From positions 1-40,021 of the forward strand of contig NZ_AKJX01000113.1 of the NCBI RefSeq assembly GCF_000276605.1: a stretch of DNA of 40,021 nt. The letters are read 5' to 3'. Below, piece after piece: positions 15,169 through 23,665 of this stretch (the first letter of the stretch is position 1; every line of letters starts with the position of its first letter). Origin of the DNA: Acidovorax sp. CF316. Lineage in GTDB: Bacteria > Pseudomonadota > Gammaproteobacteria > Burkholderiales > Burkholderiaceae_C. The notes under the pieces are model-generated. The model was not told the origin of the DNA, did not search any database, and saw only the letters and a list, made by a program, of their open reading frames with translations. A program made the position numbers and the translations under genes.

Positions 15169-17316
15169 ATGCACAAGAAACTCACCACGGCTGTGTCGCT
15201 CACGGCAGTGGCATTGGCCACGGCCGCCTTCCTGCACGGGTGCGGGGGAAGCAATGGCGGCCCTGCAAACGCTGCTGGCGCAGCGGTAGACCTGCAGAAC
15301 TGCTGTACTGCGGGAGACAAGGACTTCCCGAAGGTCGGCGGCAACCTGGGCAACCAGAACTACTCGGCGCTGGCGCAGATCGGCAAGCAGAACGTCGCCA
15401 ATCTGGGGGGCGCATGGACCAACCGGATCGAAGGGGGGCTGAACACCGGAACCAACCAGAGCACCACGGTGGTGGTCGATGGCGTGATCTACATTGAATC
15501 GGCGCTGGGCAATGTGATTGCCGTGGACGGCAAGACAGGCGCGACCAAGTGGAAATGGACCACGCCGTACGGCGTGATCACCCGCCGCGGCGTGGCCGTG
15601 GCCAAGGACCTTGGCCTGGTCTACACCGTCGCCAACGGCAACCGCCTGGTGGCGCTGAACAAGGACACGGGCGCGGTTGCCTGGATCAAGCAGTACCCGA
15701 CCGACGCCACCGACCCGAACTACCTGGGGGCCGTGCAAAAGGTGGCCATCGTGTACCACAACCGCCGGTTGCACGTGGGCACCAACGACGGCAACCGCGG
15801 GGCGGCTTTTGCCGCCGATGCCACGAACGGCAATGTGCTGAACTACTTCTGGGGCATACCACGCCAGGGAGAGCGTGGCTATGAAACCTGGGGCGGTGCG
15901 GAAGAGGCCAAGCGGACCGGGGCCACGCCATGGATCCACCCCGCCGTGGACCCCGAACTCAACCTGGTGTACTGGACCTTCGGCAACGTGCGCGGCGGTT
16001 CGTCGCAGGACGGCTCGGAGCGGCCTGGGCAGAACCTTTTTTCCAACTCGATCGTCGCTCTGGAGCTGACCACCGGCGCCTACAAGTGGCACTTCCAGTC
16101 GGTCCATCACGACATCTGGGACATGGACAACGTGATGTCCCCCGTACTGGCGGATGTGCAGATCGAAGGGCGCGAGCGCAAGGTGGTGATCTACGGAAGC
16201 AAGACCGGGATGTACTACATCCTGGACCGCAAGGATGGCAGTGCGCCGCTGGGAATCGAAGAGCGGCCCGTGAAGCAGGACGCGCGCCAGGCCACCTGGC
16301 CGACGCAGCCGTATCCCAAGCAGGGTGGCTTCACCGAGTTGTGCGTGGTGCAGCAACCCCTGGGCACGGAGGTGCCCGGCGATCCCAACCGTGCGGTGCC
16401 CAACTACCAGACCGGCTGCCTCTTCGATCCGCACTGGGACATACCGATCCTGTCCATGCCGGGCCACGGCGGCGGCGCCAACTGGAACCACCAGTCGTTC
16501 AGCCGCTCCACGGGACTGGTCTACACGGGCATGGGGTACGTAGGTGCCGCGCATTCGCTCAGCGAATCCAGCAATGGCCTGCGGCCACCCGGCTCGTACG
16601 TGACCGGTGCGGTGGTGGCCGTCGACCCGAGCACCAACCTGGTCCGCTGGAAAAAACAGATGCCGTACTCGCTGGCACACGGCAACGGAATCCTGACCAC
16701 GGCCTCCAACCTGCTGTTCATCGGTCAGCCGGACGGAAACCTGCTGGCGATGGAGGCCGAGAACGGACGGGAGCTGTGGCGCTTCCAGACCGGCGCGTCG
16801 ATCAGCGCCAGCCCGGTCACCTACCAGATCGACGGCGAGCAGTATGTTGCCGTGTATGCCGGCGGCACGTCCATCCCGTACAGCGATGCGCCGCGGGGCG
16901 ACCACCTCTGGGCCTTCAAGGTGGGCGGCACCGTCGCACCGGCGCCCGCGCCCATTCCGCCACAGGTACGCCGCCCTGTGTCCGGTAACCCTGTGGAGGG
17001 TGCCGCTTTGCCAACGCCCAATACCGTCATCCTGGGCCGCATCCCCACGGCGACCAATGCTCCGGGGGCGGTGGAGTCCGGCGCGGTGAACGCGGTGACG
17101 CCAACCTGGATGCGCGTGCCCGCCAACACGACGGTGACGTTCACCAACCCGGCCGACAACACCGGCGTGCACTGCGCAACGCAGTTCTTCGAAGGGCGCT
17201 TCAACTTTCGCCTGGCCCCCGGTCAGTCGGCCCAGCATACGTTCGACAAGCCCGGTGAGTACTTCTACAACGACTGCTACAGTCCGCGCTCCACGGGCAA
17301 GGTGGTGGTCTACTGA
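15169..17316 (+). CDS. PQQ-type beta-propeller dehydrogenase lipoprotein with C-terminal cupredoxin-like domain
   Basis: A 715-residue exported protein. The signal peptide ends in FLHGC, suggesting lipidation at Cys25. Residues ~55-585 are a quinoprotein propeller with repeated VVVDGVIYIESALGNVIAVD / GKTGATKWKW-type blades. Retained active-site features are ETWGG (239-243), Asn273 in WTFGN, and HHDIWDMD (313-320) as in quinoprotein glucose dehydrogenases. The vicinal disulfide of alcohol dehydrogenases is missing from its usual place (GVITRRGVA at 135-143); an unrelated Cys45-Cys46 pair lies near the N-terminus. Residues ~640-715 are cupredoxin-like (VPANTTVTFTNP, FDKPGEYFYNDC) but lack the usual Cu ligands after Cys703. 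Probably a periplasmic PQQ-dependent oxidation enzyme; substrate unknown. No PQQ biosynthesis genes are in the window. Operon partner of the ThuA lipoprotein. Confidence 0.85.
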   Translation: MHKKLTTAVSLTAVALATAAFLHGCGGSNGGPANAAGAAVDLQNCCTAGDKDFPKVGGNLGNQNYSALAQIGKQNVANLGGAWTNRIEGGLNTGTNQSTTVVVDGVIYIESALGNVIAVDGKTGATKWKWTTPYGVITRRGVAVAKDLGLVYTVANGNRLVALNKDTGAVAWIKQYPTDATDPNYLGAVQKVAIVYHNRRLHVGTNDGNRGAAFAADATNGNVLNYFWGIPRQGERGYETWGGAEEAKRTGATPWIHPAVDPELNLVYWTFGNVRGGSSQDGSERPGQNLFSNSIVALELTTGAYKWHFQSVHHDIWDMDNVMSPVLADVQIEGRERKVVIYGSKTGMYYILDRKDGSAPLGIEERPVKQDARQATWPTQPYPKQGGFTELCVVQQPLGTEVPGDPNRAVPNYQTGCLFDPHWDIPILSMPGHGGGANWNHQSFSRSTGLVYTGMGYVGAAHSLSESSNGLRPPGSYVTGAVVAVDPSTNLVRWKKQMPYSLAHGNGILTTASNLLFIGQPDGNLLAMEAENGRELWRFQTGASISASPVTYQIDGEQYVAVYAGGTSIPYSDAPRGDHLWAFKVGGTVAPAPAPIPPQVRRPVSGNPVEGAALPTPNTVILGRIPTATNAPGAVESGAVNAVTPTWMRVPANTTVTFTNPADNTGVHCATQFFEGRFNFRLAPGQSAQHTFDKPGEYFYNDCYSPRSTGKVVVY

Positions 17317-17360
17317 GGCGAATTCCCATTCACCAGCCCGCCAACTGACGGGGACACTCC

Positions 17361-17386
17361 AACGCATCCTTCGGGATGCGTTTTTC
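17361..17386 (+). terminator. Intrinsic terminator of the ThuA/PQQ operon
   Basis: AACGCATCC-TTCG-GGATGCGTT is a perfect 9-bp stem closed by a UUCG tetraloop and running into TTTTTCTT. It lies 44 nt after the PQQ-type gene and is the strongest intrinsic terminator in the window. Confidence 0.92.
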
Positions 17387-17456
17387 TTGGGGCGTGTCAG
17401 CGTGTCAGGGCCTTCATTGGCGCCAAAATCGCAACAATCCGTTTGACCCCCGGGGC

Positions 17457-17485
17457 TTGGTCTCGGCCGTGGTAAGTCCTACAGT
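17457..17485 (+). promoter_or_regulatory. Possible promoter of the DODA-type dioxygenase gene
   Basis: TTGGTC (17457-17462), 17-bp spacer, TACAGT (17480-17485), 32 nt before the start codon. The -35 match is poor beyond TTG; the -10 matches four of six positions. Confidence 0.4.
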
Positions 17486-17517
17486 ACCTCTCAGACCCTA
17501 GAGAAAGTACGCCCACC

Positions 17518-18360
17518 ATGTCCGCCTCCGTTCAAGCCCCTTCTTCTGCCACCGCCACCGTGCCCGCCCTGTTCGTATCGCATGGCGCGCCGCTGTTCGC
17601 CATCGATGCCGGTACCACCGGCCCGGCGCTCACGCAGTGGGGGCAGGGGCTGCGGGCGCAGTTCCCCGGGCTGCGCGGGGTGGTGATCATGTCGCCGCAC
17701 TGGATGGCGCGCAGCCCGCAGGTGATGACCGGGCCGCAGCCGGCCACCTGGCATGACTTTGGCGGTTTTCCGCAGGCGCTGTACCAGTTGCAGTACCCGG
17801 CGCCGGGCTCGCCTGCGCTGGCGCAGGAGGTGCTCGGCCTGCTGCAGGCGGCCGGCGTGGCCGCGCAGGGCGATGCCGCGCGGCCCTTTGACCATGGCGC
17901 CTGGGTGCCGCTGATGCACCTGTTCCCCGATGCCGACCTGCCCGTGGTGCAGGTGGCGCTGCCTGCCGGCGCGGGCCCGGCCGAGGTGTACGCGCTGGGT
18001 GCGGCGTTGCGCGGGCTGCGCAGCCAGGGCGTGCTGGTGGTGGGTTCGGGCAGCATGACGCACAACCTGTCGGAGTTCTTTGGCGGGGCGCGCGAGCCGG
18101 CGCCCTATGTGCTGGAGTTCAGCCGCTGGATCGAGGGCGCGCTGGCCCGGGGCGACATGCAGGCGCTGCTCAACTACCGCAGCCAGGCGCCGCACGCCAC
18201 GCGCGCGCACCCCACGGAAGACCACTTCTTGCCCATCTTCTTCGCACTGGGCGCGGCGGGCGATGACCTGCAGGCGCAGTACCTGAGCCGAGAAGTGATG
18301 TACAGCATGCTGTCGATGGATGCCTTCGCGCTTCAGTCCAACGCTGTCGCGGCCCATTGA
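17518..18360 (+). CDS. ygiD: DODA-type extradiol dioxygenase family protein (YgiD-like)
   Basis: A 280-residue member of the LigB-like extradiol dioxygenase family that includes plant DOPA 4,5-dioxygenase and E. coli YgiD. Metal-ligand blocks are visible: LFVSHGAP (His22), VVIMSPHW (His61), PFDHGAWVPL and HPTEDHFLPIFFALG. These proteins use a divalent metal to cleave catechol-like rings; the physiological substrate of bacterial members is unclear. The ATG at 17518 is the first in frame and precedes the fold by about 16 residues. A strong hairpin terminator follows, so it is probably monocistronic. The symbol is given by family resemblance only. Confidence 0.85.
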   Translation: MSASVQAPSSATATVPALFVSHGAPLFAIDAGTTGPALTQWGQGLRAQFPGLRGVVIMSPHWMARSPQVMTGPQPATWHDFGGFPQALYQLQYPAPGSPALAQEVLGLLQAAGVAAQGDAARPFDHGAWVPLMHLFPDADLPVVQVALPAGAGPAEVYALGAALRGLRSQGVLVVGSGSMTHNLSEFFGGAREPAPYVLEFSRWIEGALARGDMQALLNYRSQAPHATRAHPTEDHFLPIFFALGAAGDDLQAQYLSREVMYSMLSMDAFALQSNAVAAH

Positions 18361-18371
18361 CAATACGGCTT

Positions 18372-18400
18372 CGGTGCGGCGTCTGCCGCACCGGCCTTTT
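18372..18400 (+). terminator. Intrinsic terminator after the DODA-type gene
   Basis: CGGTGCGGC-gtct-GCCGCACCG is a perfect 9-bp stem followed by GCCTTTT, 11 nt after the dioxygenase stop. It separates the dioxygenase from the esterase gene. Confidence 0.85.
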
Positions 18401-18420
18401 ACATTCCAAGCCTTCCATCC

Positions 18421-19077
18421 ATGACCGCACCCAACCTGCCGCTGACCTACCTGCACCGCCCCGCCACCGCCGGCACCCCCGAGCCCTGGCTGCTGGTGCT
18501 GATGCACGGCGTGGGCAGCAACGAGCAGGATCTGTTCGGCCTGGCGCCGCATGTGCCCGGGCGCTTCCACGTGCTGAGCCTGCGTGCGCCGTTTCGCATG
18601 GGGCCGGGTGCCAATGCCTGGTTCGAGTTCTCGGTGGCGCCCAACGGCGACCGCACCATCAACGAGCCGCAGGAGCTGCAAAGCCGCGCACTGGTGGCCC
18701 AGGCGGTCGAGGCTGCTGCGACCCAACTGGGCGTGCCGGCCAGCCGCGTGGTGGTGGGCGGGTTCAGCCAGGGCGGCATCATGTCGCTGTCGCTGCTGCT
18801 CACCCAGCCTGCGCTGCTGCAGGCCGCCATGGTGTGGCACAGCCGCCTGCTGCCCCAGGTGCTGCCCGTGGCCGCGCCGGCTGCTGCGCTGCAGGGCAAG
18901 CAGCTGTGGGTGAGCCATGGCACGCAGGACAACGTGATCCCGCTGGTGCAGGCGCATGCCATCCGCGAGCACTTCGCGCAGTTGCCCGTGACCCTGAACT
19001 ACCGCGAGTTCCCGGGCATGCACGAGATTCGCCCGGCCGAGCTGGCCGCTACGGTGGACTGGTTGCAGACCTTGTAG
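18421..19077 (+). CDS. Phospholipase/carboxylesterase family hydrolase
   Basis: A 218-residue alpha/beta hydrolase of the small carboxylesterase (Est/YpfH-like) family. It shows LLVLMHGVGSNEQDLFGLAP for the oxyanion side, the nucleophile Ser116 in GGFSQGG, an Asp in SHGTQDNVIP and the His in FPGMHEIRPAE, so the triad is complete. These enzymes hydrolyse short acyl esters in the cytosol; there is no signal peptide. The ATG at 18421 starts right after a short leader beyond the dioxygenase terminator, with a TACATT stretch about 20 nt upstream as a possible -10. Confidence 0.88.
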   Translation: MTAPNLPLTYLHRPATAGTPEPWLLVLMHGVGSNEQDLFGLAPHVPGRFHVLSLRAPFRMGPGANAWFEFSVAPNGDRTINEPQELQSRALVAQAVEAAATQLGVPASRVVVGGFSQGGIMSLSLLLTQPALLQAAMVWHSRLLPQVLPVAAPAAALQGKQLWVSHGTQDNVIPLVQAHAIREHFAQLPVTLNYREFPGMHEIRPAELAATVDWLQTL

Positions 19078-19238
19078 GAATCTCCCGCGTGCTGCGCGCG
19101 CTGTTGCGCGTGTGCAGCGTGCCCATGACGAAAACAGGGCGTTACGTCTTGCCGGAACCTAAAGGGTTTCCAATGGTCAGGCCATGACCCGGGCCGCTGC
19201 GTTGGCCGCACCCCGGCCCATGACGCAAGGACCCCTGC

Positions 19239-20255
19239 ATGCCCGATCCAGTGCTCGACCACGACCGCGATTTTTCCGAACTGCGCAGCGACCAGCGTCC
19301 GGCACCGCCGCGCAACGGGGGCGGTGGCACAGCGGTGGTGGCGACCGTGTTGGTCGTGGCCCTGGTCGGCGCGGGCTATGCCTGGTGGCGCTGGCAGGCC
19401 AGCAATGCCCCTGCCGAACAGGCCACCAGCGCCGCGCCGCCTGAAGCCGCGGCCCCAGCATCGGCCCCCGTCGCCGCGGCATCGGAGCCCGCCGGTCCGC
19501 AGAACCTGATCGATCCCCTGGCCCCGGCCGAGGCGGCCACGCTGCCCGACCTGGCCGAGTCCGATGCGGCCGTGGCCCAGGCGTTGACGGAGCTGTTGGG
19601 CCAGCCTTCGGTGGGCTCGTTCCTGCAGCTCGACGGCTTTGTGCGCCGCGCGGTGGCCACGGTGGACAACCTGCCGCGTGCCCAGGCGCCATCGCGCATG
19701 TGGCCGGTGCAGCTGGCGCCGCGCCGCTTCAGCGTGGAGGGAGTGCCGGGCACCCACGGCCAACTGGCGATTGCGGGCGGCAATGCCGGGCGTTACAGCG
19801 CCTTCGTGGCCTTTGCCGAGGCCATCCCCGTCGACCAGGCGGTGGCCTTGTATGCGCGGCTGTACCCGCTGTTCCAGCAGGCATACGAAGAGCTGGGCTA
19901 CCCGGGCAAATACTTCAACGACCGCCTGGTGGCCGTGCTCGACCACCTGCTCAAGACCCCTGAGCCCACCGGCCCGCTGCTGGTGGAGCTGACCGAGGTG
20001 AAGGGCGAGGTGACCTCCACCCGGCCCTGGGTGCGCTACGAATTCGTGGACCCGCAGCTGCAGGGCCTGTCCAGCGGGCAGAAGATGCTGGTGCGCATGG
20101 GTCCCGAGAATGAAAAGCGCCTGAAGGCCCGCCTGGCCGAGTTCCGCAAGCGCGTGGCCACGGGCGTGGGGCCCAAGGCCGTGGGCAAGGGCGCGCAGGC
20201 CAAGCCGCAGCAGGCCGCTGCGGCCAAGCCCGCTCCAGCAGCCAAGGTGCAGTGA
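19239..20255 (+). CDS. DUF3014 family membrane-anchored protein
   Basis: A 338-residue protein with a short cytosolic lead, one membrane helix (about residues 30-48, AVVATVLVVALVGAGYAW), an Ala/Pro-rich linker (about 55-90), then a periplasmic domain. The domain begins LPDLAESDAAVAQALTELLG and continues SFLQLDGFVRRAVATVDNLP, RMWPVQLAPRRFSVEG, VALYARLYPLFQQAYEELGYP and SSGQKMLVRMGPENEKRLK, which fits DUF3014, a proteobacterial family of unknown function. The tail is Lys/Ala/Gln-rich. It is convergent with the oxidoreductase gene, with a 12-nt gap. Family name from memory; the anchor topology is seen directly. Confidence 0.82.
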   Translation: MPDPVLDHDRDFSELRSDQRPAPPRNGGGGTAVVATVLVVALVGAGYAWWRWQASNAPAEQATSAAPPEAAAPASAPVAAASEPAGPQNLIDPLAPAEAATLPDLAESDAAVAQALTELLGQPSVGSFLQLDGFVRRAVATVDNLPRAQAPSRMWPVQLAPRRFSVEGVPGTHGQLAIAGGNAGRYSAFVAFAEAIPVDQAVALYARLYPLFQQAYEELGYPGKYFNDRLVAVLDHLLKTPEPTGPLLVELTEVKGEVTSTRPWVRYEFVDPQLQGLSSGQKMLVRMGPENEKRLKARLAEFRKRVATGVGPKAVGKGAQAKPQQAAAAKPAPAAKVQ

Positions 20256-20267
20256 GCGCCTGCTGAC

Positions 20268-21290
20268 CTATTGCGCTACGCGCACGACGGTTTTGCCGAA
20301 GTTCTGCCCCTGCAGCACCCGGCGCAGCGCCTGCGGCGCGTTCTCCAGCCCGTCCATGATGTCTTCGCGCAGGCGCACCTGGCCCTGGGCGATCCAGGCG
20401 GCCATCTCGCGGCGAAAGCTGTCGAAGCGCTCGCCGTAGTGGTCCAGGATGATGAAGCCCTGCATGCGCACGCGCTTTTGCAGCAGCGTGGCCGTGAGGC
20501 GGGGCAGGCGGTCGGGCCCGCTGGGCGTGTTCTCTTCATCGTTGTAGTGGGCGATGAAGCCGCACACCGGCACGCGGGCGTGCAGGTTCAGGAGCGGCAG
20601 CACGGCATCGAACACCTCGCCGCCCACGTTCTCGAAGTACACATCGATGCCCTGCGGGCAGGCCGTTGCCAGGCGCTGTGCCAGGTCGGGCTCGCGCCGG
20701 TCCAGGCAGGCGTCGAAGCCCAGTTCTTCCACCGCATGGCGGCACTTGTCGGCGCCGCTGGCAATGCCCACCACACGTGCGCCCTTGATCTTGGCGATCT
20801 GGCCCACGATGGCGCCCACGGCACCGGTGGCCGCTGCCACCACCACCGTCTCGCCCGGCTTCGGTTGCCCGATGTCGAGCAGGCCGACATAGGACGTGAA
20901 GCCCGGCATGCCCAGGCCGCCCAGGGATTGCGAGGGCTGCGCCGCATCGCCCAGCGCCAGCAGGTCGCTGCCGTCGGACAGGGCGTAGTCCTGCCAGCCG
21001 GCGTTGGCCAGCACCAGGTCACCTTCGCGGAACTGCGGGTTGCGTGAGGTGACGACCCGGCTCACCGTGCCGCCGACCATGGGCGCGCCGATCTCCACAG
21101 GCGGCGCGTAGCCCGGGCCGATGGGGTCCATCAGGTTGCGCATGTAGGGGTCGATGGACAGGTACAGCGTCTGCAGCAGCACCTGGCCCTCGGCAGGCTC
21201 GGGTACGGGCTGCGTCTCCAACCCGAAGTGCTTGGGTTCAGGCAGCCCTTGCGGGCGCGCGGCGAGTGTGATGCGGCGGTTGCTTGCCAT
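20268..21290 (-). CDS. NADP-dependent MDR oxidoreductase (CurA / leukotriene B4 dehydrogenase-like)
   Basis: A 340-residue zinc-independent medium-chain reductase. The start, RRITLAARPQGLPEPKHFGLE, and LYLSIDPYMRNLMDP are characteristic of the CurA/YncB alkenal/alkenone reductase branch. The NADPH-binding segment VVAAATGAVGAIVGQIAKIKGA and the block QGIDVYFENVGGEVFDAVLPLL agree. These enzymes reduce C=C bonds of alpha,beta-unsaturated carbonyls. The gene is followed on the same strand by nothing close; upstream is the MFS gene's 3' end, 18 nt away, so MFS and oxidoreductase are likely cotranscribed. ATG at 21288-21290. Confidence 0.9.
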   Translation of the reverse strand: MASNRRITLAARPQGLPEPKHFGLETQPVPEPAEGQVLLQTLYLSIDPYMRNLMDPIGPGYAPPVEIGAPMVGGTVSRVVTSRNPQFREGDLVLANAGWQDYALSDGSDLLALGDAAQPSQSLGGLGMPGFTSYVGLLDIGQPKPGETVVVAAATGAVGAIVGQIAKIKGARVVGIASGADKCRHAVEELGFDACLDRREPDLAQRLATACPQGIDVYFENVGGEVFDAVLPLLNLHARVPVCGFIAHYNDEENTPSGPDRLPRLTATLLQKRVRMQGFIILDHYGERFDSFRREMAAWIAQGQVRLREDIMDGLENAPQALRRVLQGQNFGKTVVRVAQ

Positions 21291-21308
21291 GGTGCGTACT
21301 CCCCTGGA

Positions 21309-22559
21309 TCAGGCGGCCGCGGCAGGCCGGGGGCCGTGGCGCAGCGTGAGCAGTGTGCCGAGCGTGAGGGCCGCCAGCGCGAAGGCCGGGCCGCCCAGGG
21401 CGCCCACATGGTCCACCATCAGGCCGCCGAAGATGGCGCCGCTGGCAATGGCGATCTGGAAGGCCGCCACCAGCAGCCCGCCCGCGCCCTCGGCCTGGTC
21501 GGGCGCGGCGCGCACGATCCAGGTCTGGAAGCCCACGGGGAAGGCGCCGAAGGCAAAGCCCCACAGGGTGACCGCCACGGCCGTGATGGCGGCCGACTGC
21601 CCTGCGACCAGCAAGGTGGCGGCGAGCACGGCGATGACGGCACCGCCGGCCACGATGGCCTGGCGCTCGCTGCGCCCGGCGATCCAGCCGCCCACGAAGT
21701 TGCCGAAGAAACCGCCCACGCCGTAGCCCAGCAGCACGGCCGTGATGGTGGCCACCGACAGGTGGGTGACCTGCTCCATCAGCGGGCGGATGTAGGTGAA
21801 GCCTGCGAAGTGGCCCGAGATGACCAGCAGCACGGCCAGCAACGCAACGCGCACGGGCGGGCGGCGCAGCAGCTCGCCCAGCACCTTGAGGTTGGGGTTG
21901 TCGCGCGGGGGCAGGGCGGGCAGGGCCACCAGTTGCACGGCCAGCGTGATCAGGCTGATGCCGCCGGCCGCGATGAAGGCGCTGCGCCAGCCCCACAGGT
22001 CGCCCATCCAGGCCCCGATGGGCGCCGCGCAAACGGTGGCCACCGACACCCCGGTGAGGATGAAGGACATGGCCCGCGCAAACAGCGACGCCGGCACCAG
22101 CCGCATGGCCAGCGCGGCCGACATGGACCAGAAGCCGCCCAGCGCCACGCCCAGCAGCACCCGCGCCGCCAGCAGCGTGACCATGCTGCCGGCCAGGGCC
22201 GACATCAGGTTGGACAGCACCAGCAGCAGCGTGAAGGCGATCATCACCAGCCGCCGGTCGATGCGGCGCGTGAGCAGCGGCAGCGACGGGGCGGCCACGG
22301 CGGCCACCAGTGCCGTCACTGTTACGGCCTGGCCTGCGGCGCCATCGCTCACACGCAGGTCGCTGGCCATGGCGGTGAGCAGGCTGGCAGGCAGGAACTC
22401 GGCCGTGACCAGGCCGAACACCCCCAGGGCCATGGAGGCCACGGCGGCCCAGCGTGCCTCGGTGGGCTCGGGGGTGGAGTGCGGGGCGGGCGTGGCCTCG
22501 GCAACGACGGCACCGGTGGGCGCATCAAGGCAGGCGGAGCAGGAGGGAGAGGAGGACAC
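21309..22559 (-). CDS. MFS transporter, DHA1 drug-efflux/AraJ-like
   Basis: A 416-residue, 12-helix major facilitator protein. It begins its first helix at WAAVASMALGVFGLVTAEFLP, has DRRLVMIAFTLLLVLSN after helix 2, and ARVLLGVALGGFWSMSAALAMRLVP in helices 4-5 (motif C-like), as in AraJ/PbuE-type exporters. A GTG at 22557-22559 was chosen: the ATG further upstream would run into the divergent AraC gene, and no Met lies between. The substrate is unknown; the divergent AraC regulator and downstream alkenal reductase suggest a small stress-response or efflux unit. TM placement is by eye. Confidence 0.87.
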   Translation of the reverse strand: MSSSPSCSACLDAPTGAVVAEATPAPHSTPEPTEARWAAVASMALGVFGLVTAEFLPASLLTAMASDLRVSDGAAGQAVTVTALVAAVAAPSLPLLTRRIDRRLVMIAFTLLLVLSNLMSALAGSMVTLLAARVLLGVALGGFWSMSAALAMRLVPASLFARAMSFILTGVSVATVCAAPIGAWMGDLWGWRSAFIAAGGISLITLAVQLVALPALPPRDNPNLKVLGELLRRPPVRVALLAVLLVISGHFAGFTYIRPLMEQVTHLSVATITAVLLGYGVGGFFGNFVGGWIAGRSERQAIVAGGAVIAVLAATLLVAGQSAAITAVAVTLWGFAFGAFPVGFQTWIVRAAPDQAEGAGGLLVAAFQIAIASGAIFGGLMVDHVGALGGPAFALAALTLGTLLTLRHGPRPAAAA

Positions 22560-22585
22560 GGGAAAGGCCTTGGGATGGATGGAAA

Positions 22586-22607
22586 GCCATCGTAGGGATA
22601 AGATGGC
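22586..22607. promoter_or_regulatory. Inverted repeat between divergent MFS and AraC genes
   Basis: GCCATC-(10 nt)-GATGGC lies midway in the 74-nt gap between the divergent MFS and AraC-family genes. Position and spacing suit a regulator site controlling both, but AraC proteins usually bind direct repeats, so this is tentative. Confidence 0.35.
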
Positions 22608-22633
22608 GGCGTTTCCATGCCCTAAAAGCCGAG

Positions 22634-23647
22634 ATGCTTGACTTTTTATCCAAGCCATTCAACCAGGTGCATCAGCAGCCGTTCGCGGACCCGCCGGACC
22701 TGCTGACCCAGATCCTGCTCGGACTGCGCCTGGATGGCGTGGAGTATGGCCGCTGCGTGCTGCACCCGCCATGGGCCATTGCCTTCCCGGCGCAGCGCTC
22801 GGCGCGCTTTCACTTCGTGGGCCATGGCGGCGCCTGGCTGCGCACGCCGGGTACCGACTGGCAGCGTCTGAACCCAGGCGATGCGGTGCTGCTGCCGCAC
22901 GGCAGCTTCCACGTGCTGGCCAGTTCGCCCGACGTGCCGCCGGTGGACATCGATTCGCTGGCGCGCAAGGCCGTGTCCGAGAACATCTACCTGGTGGACG
23001 GGCGAGATGCCAACAACGCGCACCTGGGCGCCGCCGTGGCGCCGCCCCCGCCGCAGGCGCCCGACGTGATGTTCTGCGGCGCGCTGCGCTTCAACCTCGA
23101 CCCGCTGCACCCGCTGATGGCCATGATGCCCGAGGTGATGATGGCCGGCGACCTGGCGCGGCGCGACACCACCGTGCCGGTGCTTCTCGATGCCATGGAG
23201 CGCGAGGTGGAGCAGGACCGCATGGGCGCCTGCGCCATCCTCGCGCGCCTGGCCGATGCGCTGGCCGCCAGCATCATCCGCGCTTGGGTGGAGTGCAGCT
23301 GCAACAACCCCACGGGCTGGATCGCGGCGGTGCGCTGCCCGCGCATCGGCAAGGTGATCGCCGCCATCCACGCCGACCCCGAGCGCGACTGGAACGTGCC
23401 GCTGCTGGCCGACCTGATGGGGGCCTCGCGCTCGAGCTTTTCCGAATCGTTCACGCGCACCATGGGCGAGAGCCCGGCGCGCTACGTGGCCAAGGTCAAG
23501 ATGTCGCAGGCGCGCCGCTGGATCGCACGCGACGGCATGCGCGTGGCCGTGGCGGCCAACCGGCTGGGCTATGAGTCCGAGGCCTCGTTCAGCCGGGCGT
23601 ACAAGCGCATCATCGGGCACCCGCCGAGCACGGCGCGCGCGCAATGA
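22634..23647 (+). CDS. AraC-family transcriptional regulator with cupin-type N-terminus
   Basis: A 337-residue regulator. The N-terminal cupin-like sensor has LDGVEYGRCVLHPPWAIAFP and WQRLNPGDAVLLPHGSFHVLA. The C-terminal ~100 residues hold the two-helix-turn-helix AraC domain: IGKVIAAIHADPERDWNVPL, LADLMGASRSSFSESFTRTMGESP, and VAANRLGYESEASFSRAYKRIIGHPP. This class (AraC_binding_2/Cupin_6) often controls a divergent transporter or oxidoreductase, matching the MFS-MDR pair here. ATG at 22634; the frame is open further upstream only as a shadow of the MFS gene. Convergent with the Lrp gene (18-nt gap). Confidence 0.9.
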   Translation: MLDFLSKPFNQVHQQPFADPPDLLTQILLGLRLDGVEYGRCVLHPPWAIAFPAQRSARFHFVGHGGAWLRTPGTDWQRLNPGDAVLLPHGSFHVLASSPDVPPVDIDSLARKAVSENIYLVDGRDANNAHLGAAVAPPPPQAPDVMFCGALRFNLDPLHPLMAMMPEVMMAGDLARRDTTVPVLLDAMEREVEQDRMGACAILARLADALAASIIRAWVECSCNNPTGWIAAVRCPRIGKVIAAIHADPERDWNVPLLADLMGASRSSFSESFTRTMGESPARYVAKVKMSQARRWIARDGMRVAVAANRLGYESEASFSRAYKRIIGHPPSTARAQ

Positions 23648-23665
23648 GGGAGGCGGCTGCGGGTT

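Noticed and set aside
15295-15312. Cys45-Cys46 pair of the quinoprotein as the catalytic vicinal disulfide
   Set aside because: The vicinal disulfide of alcohol dehydrogenases sits next to the N/RRGVA segment; here that segment has no Cys pair, and Cys45-Cys46 precede the propeller.
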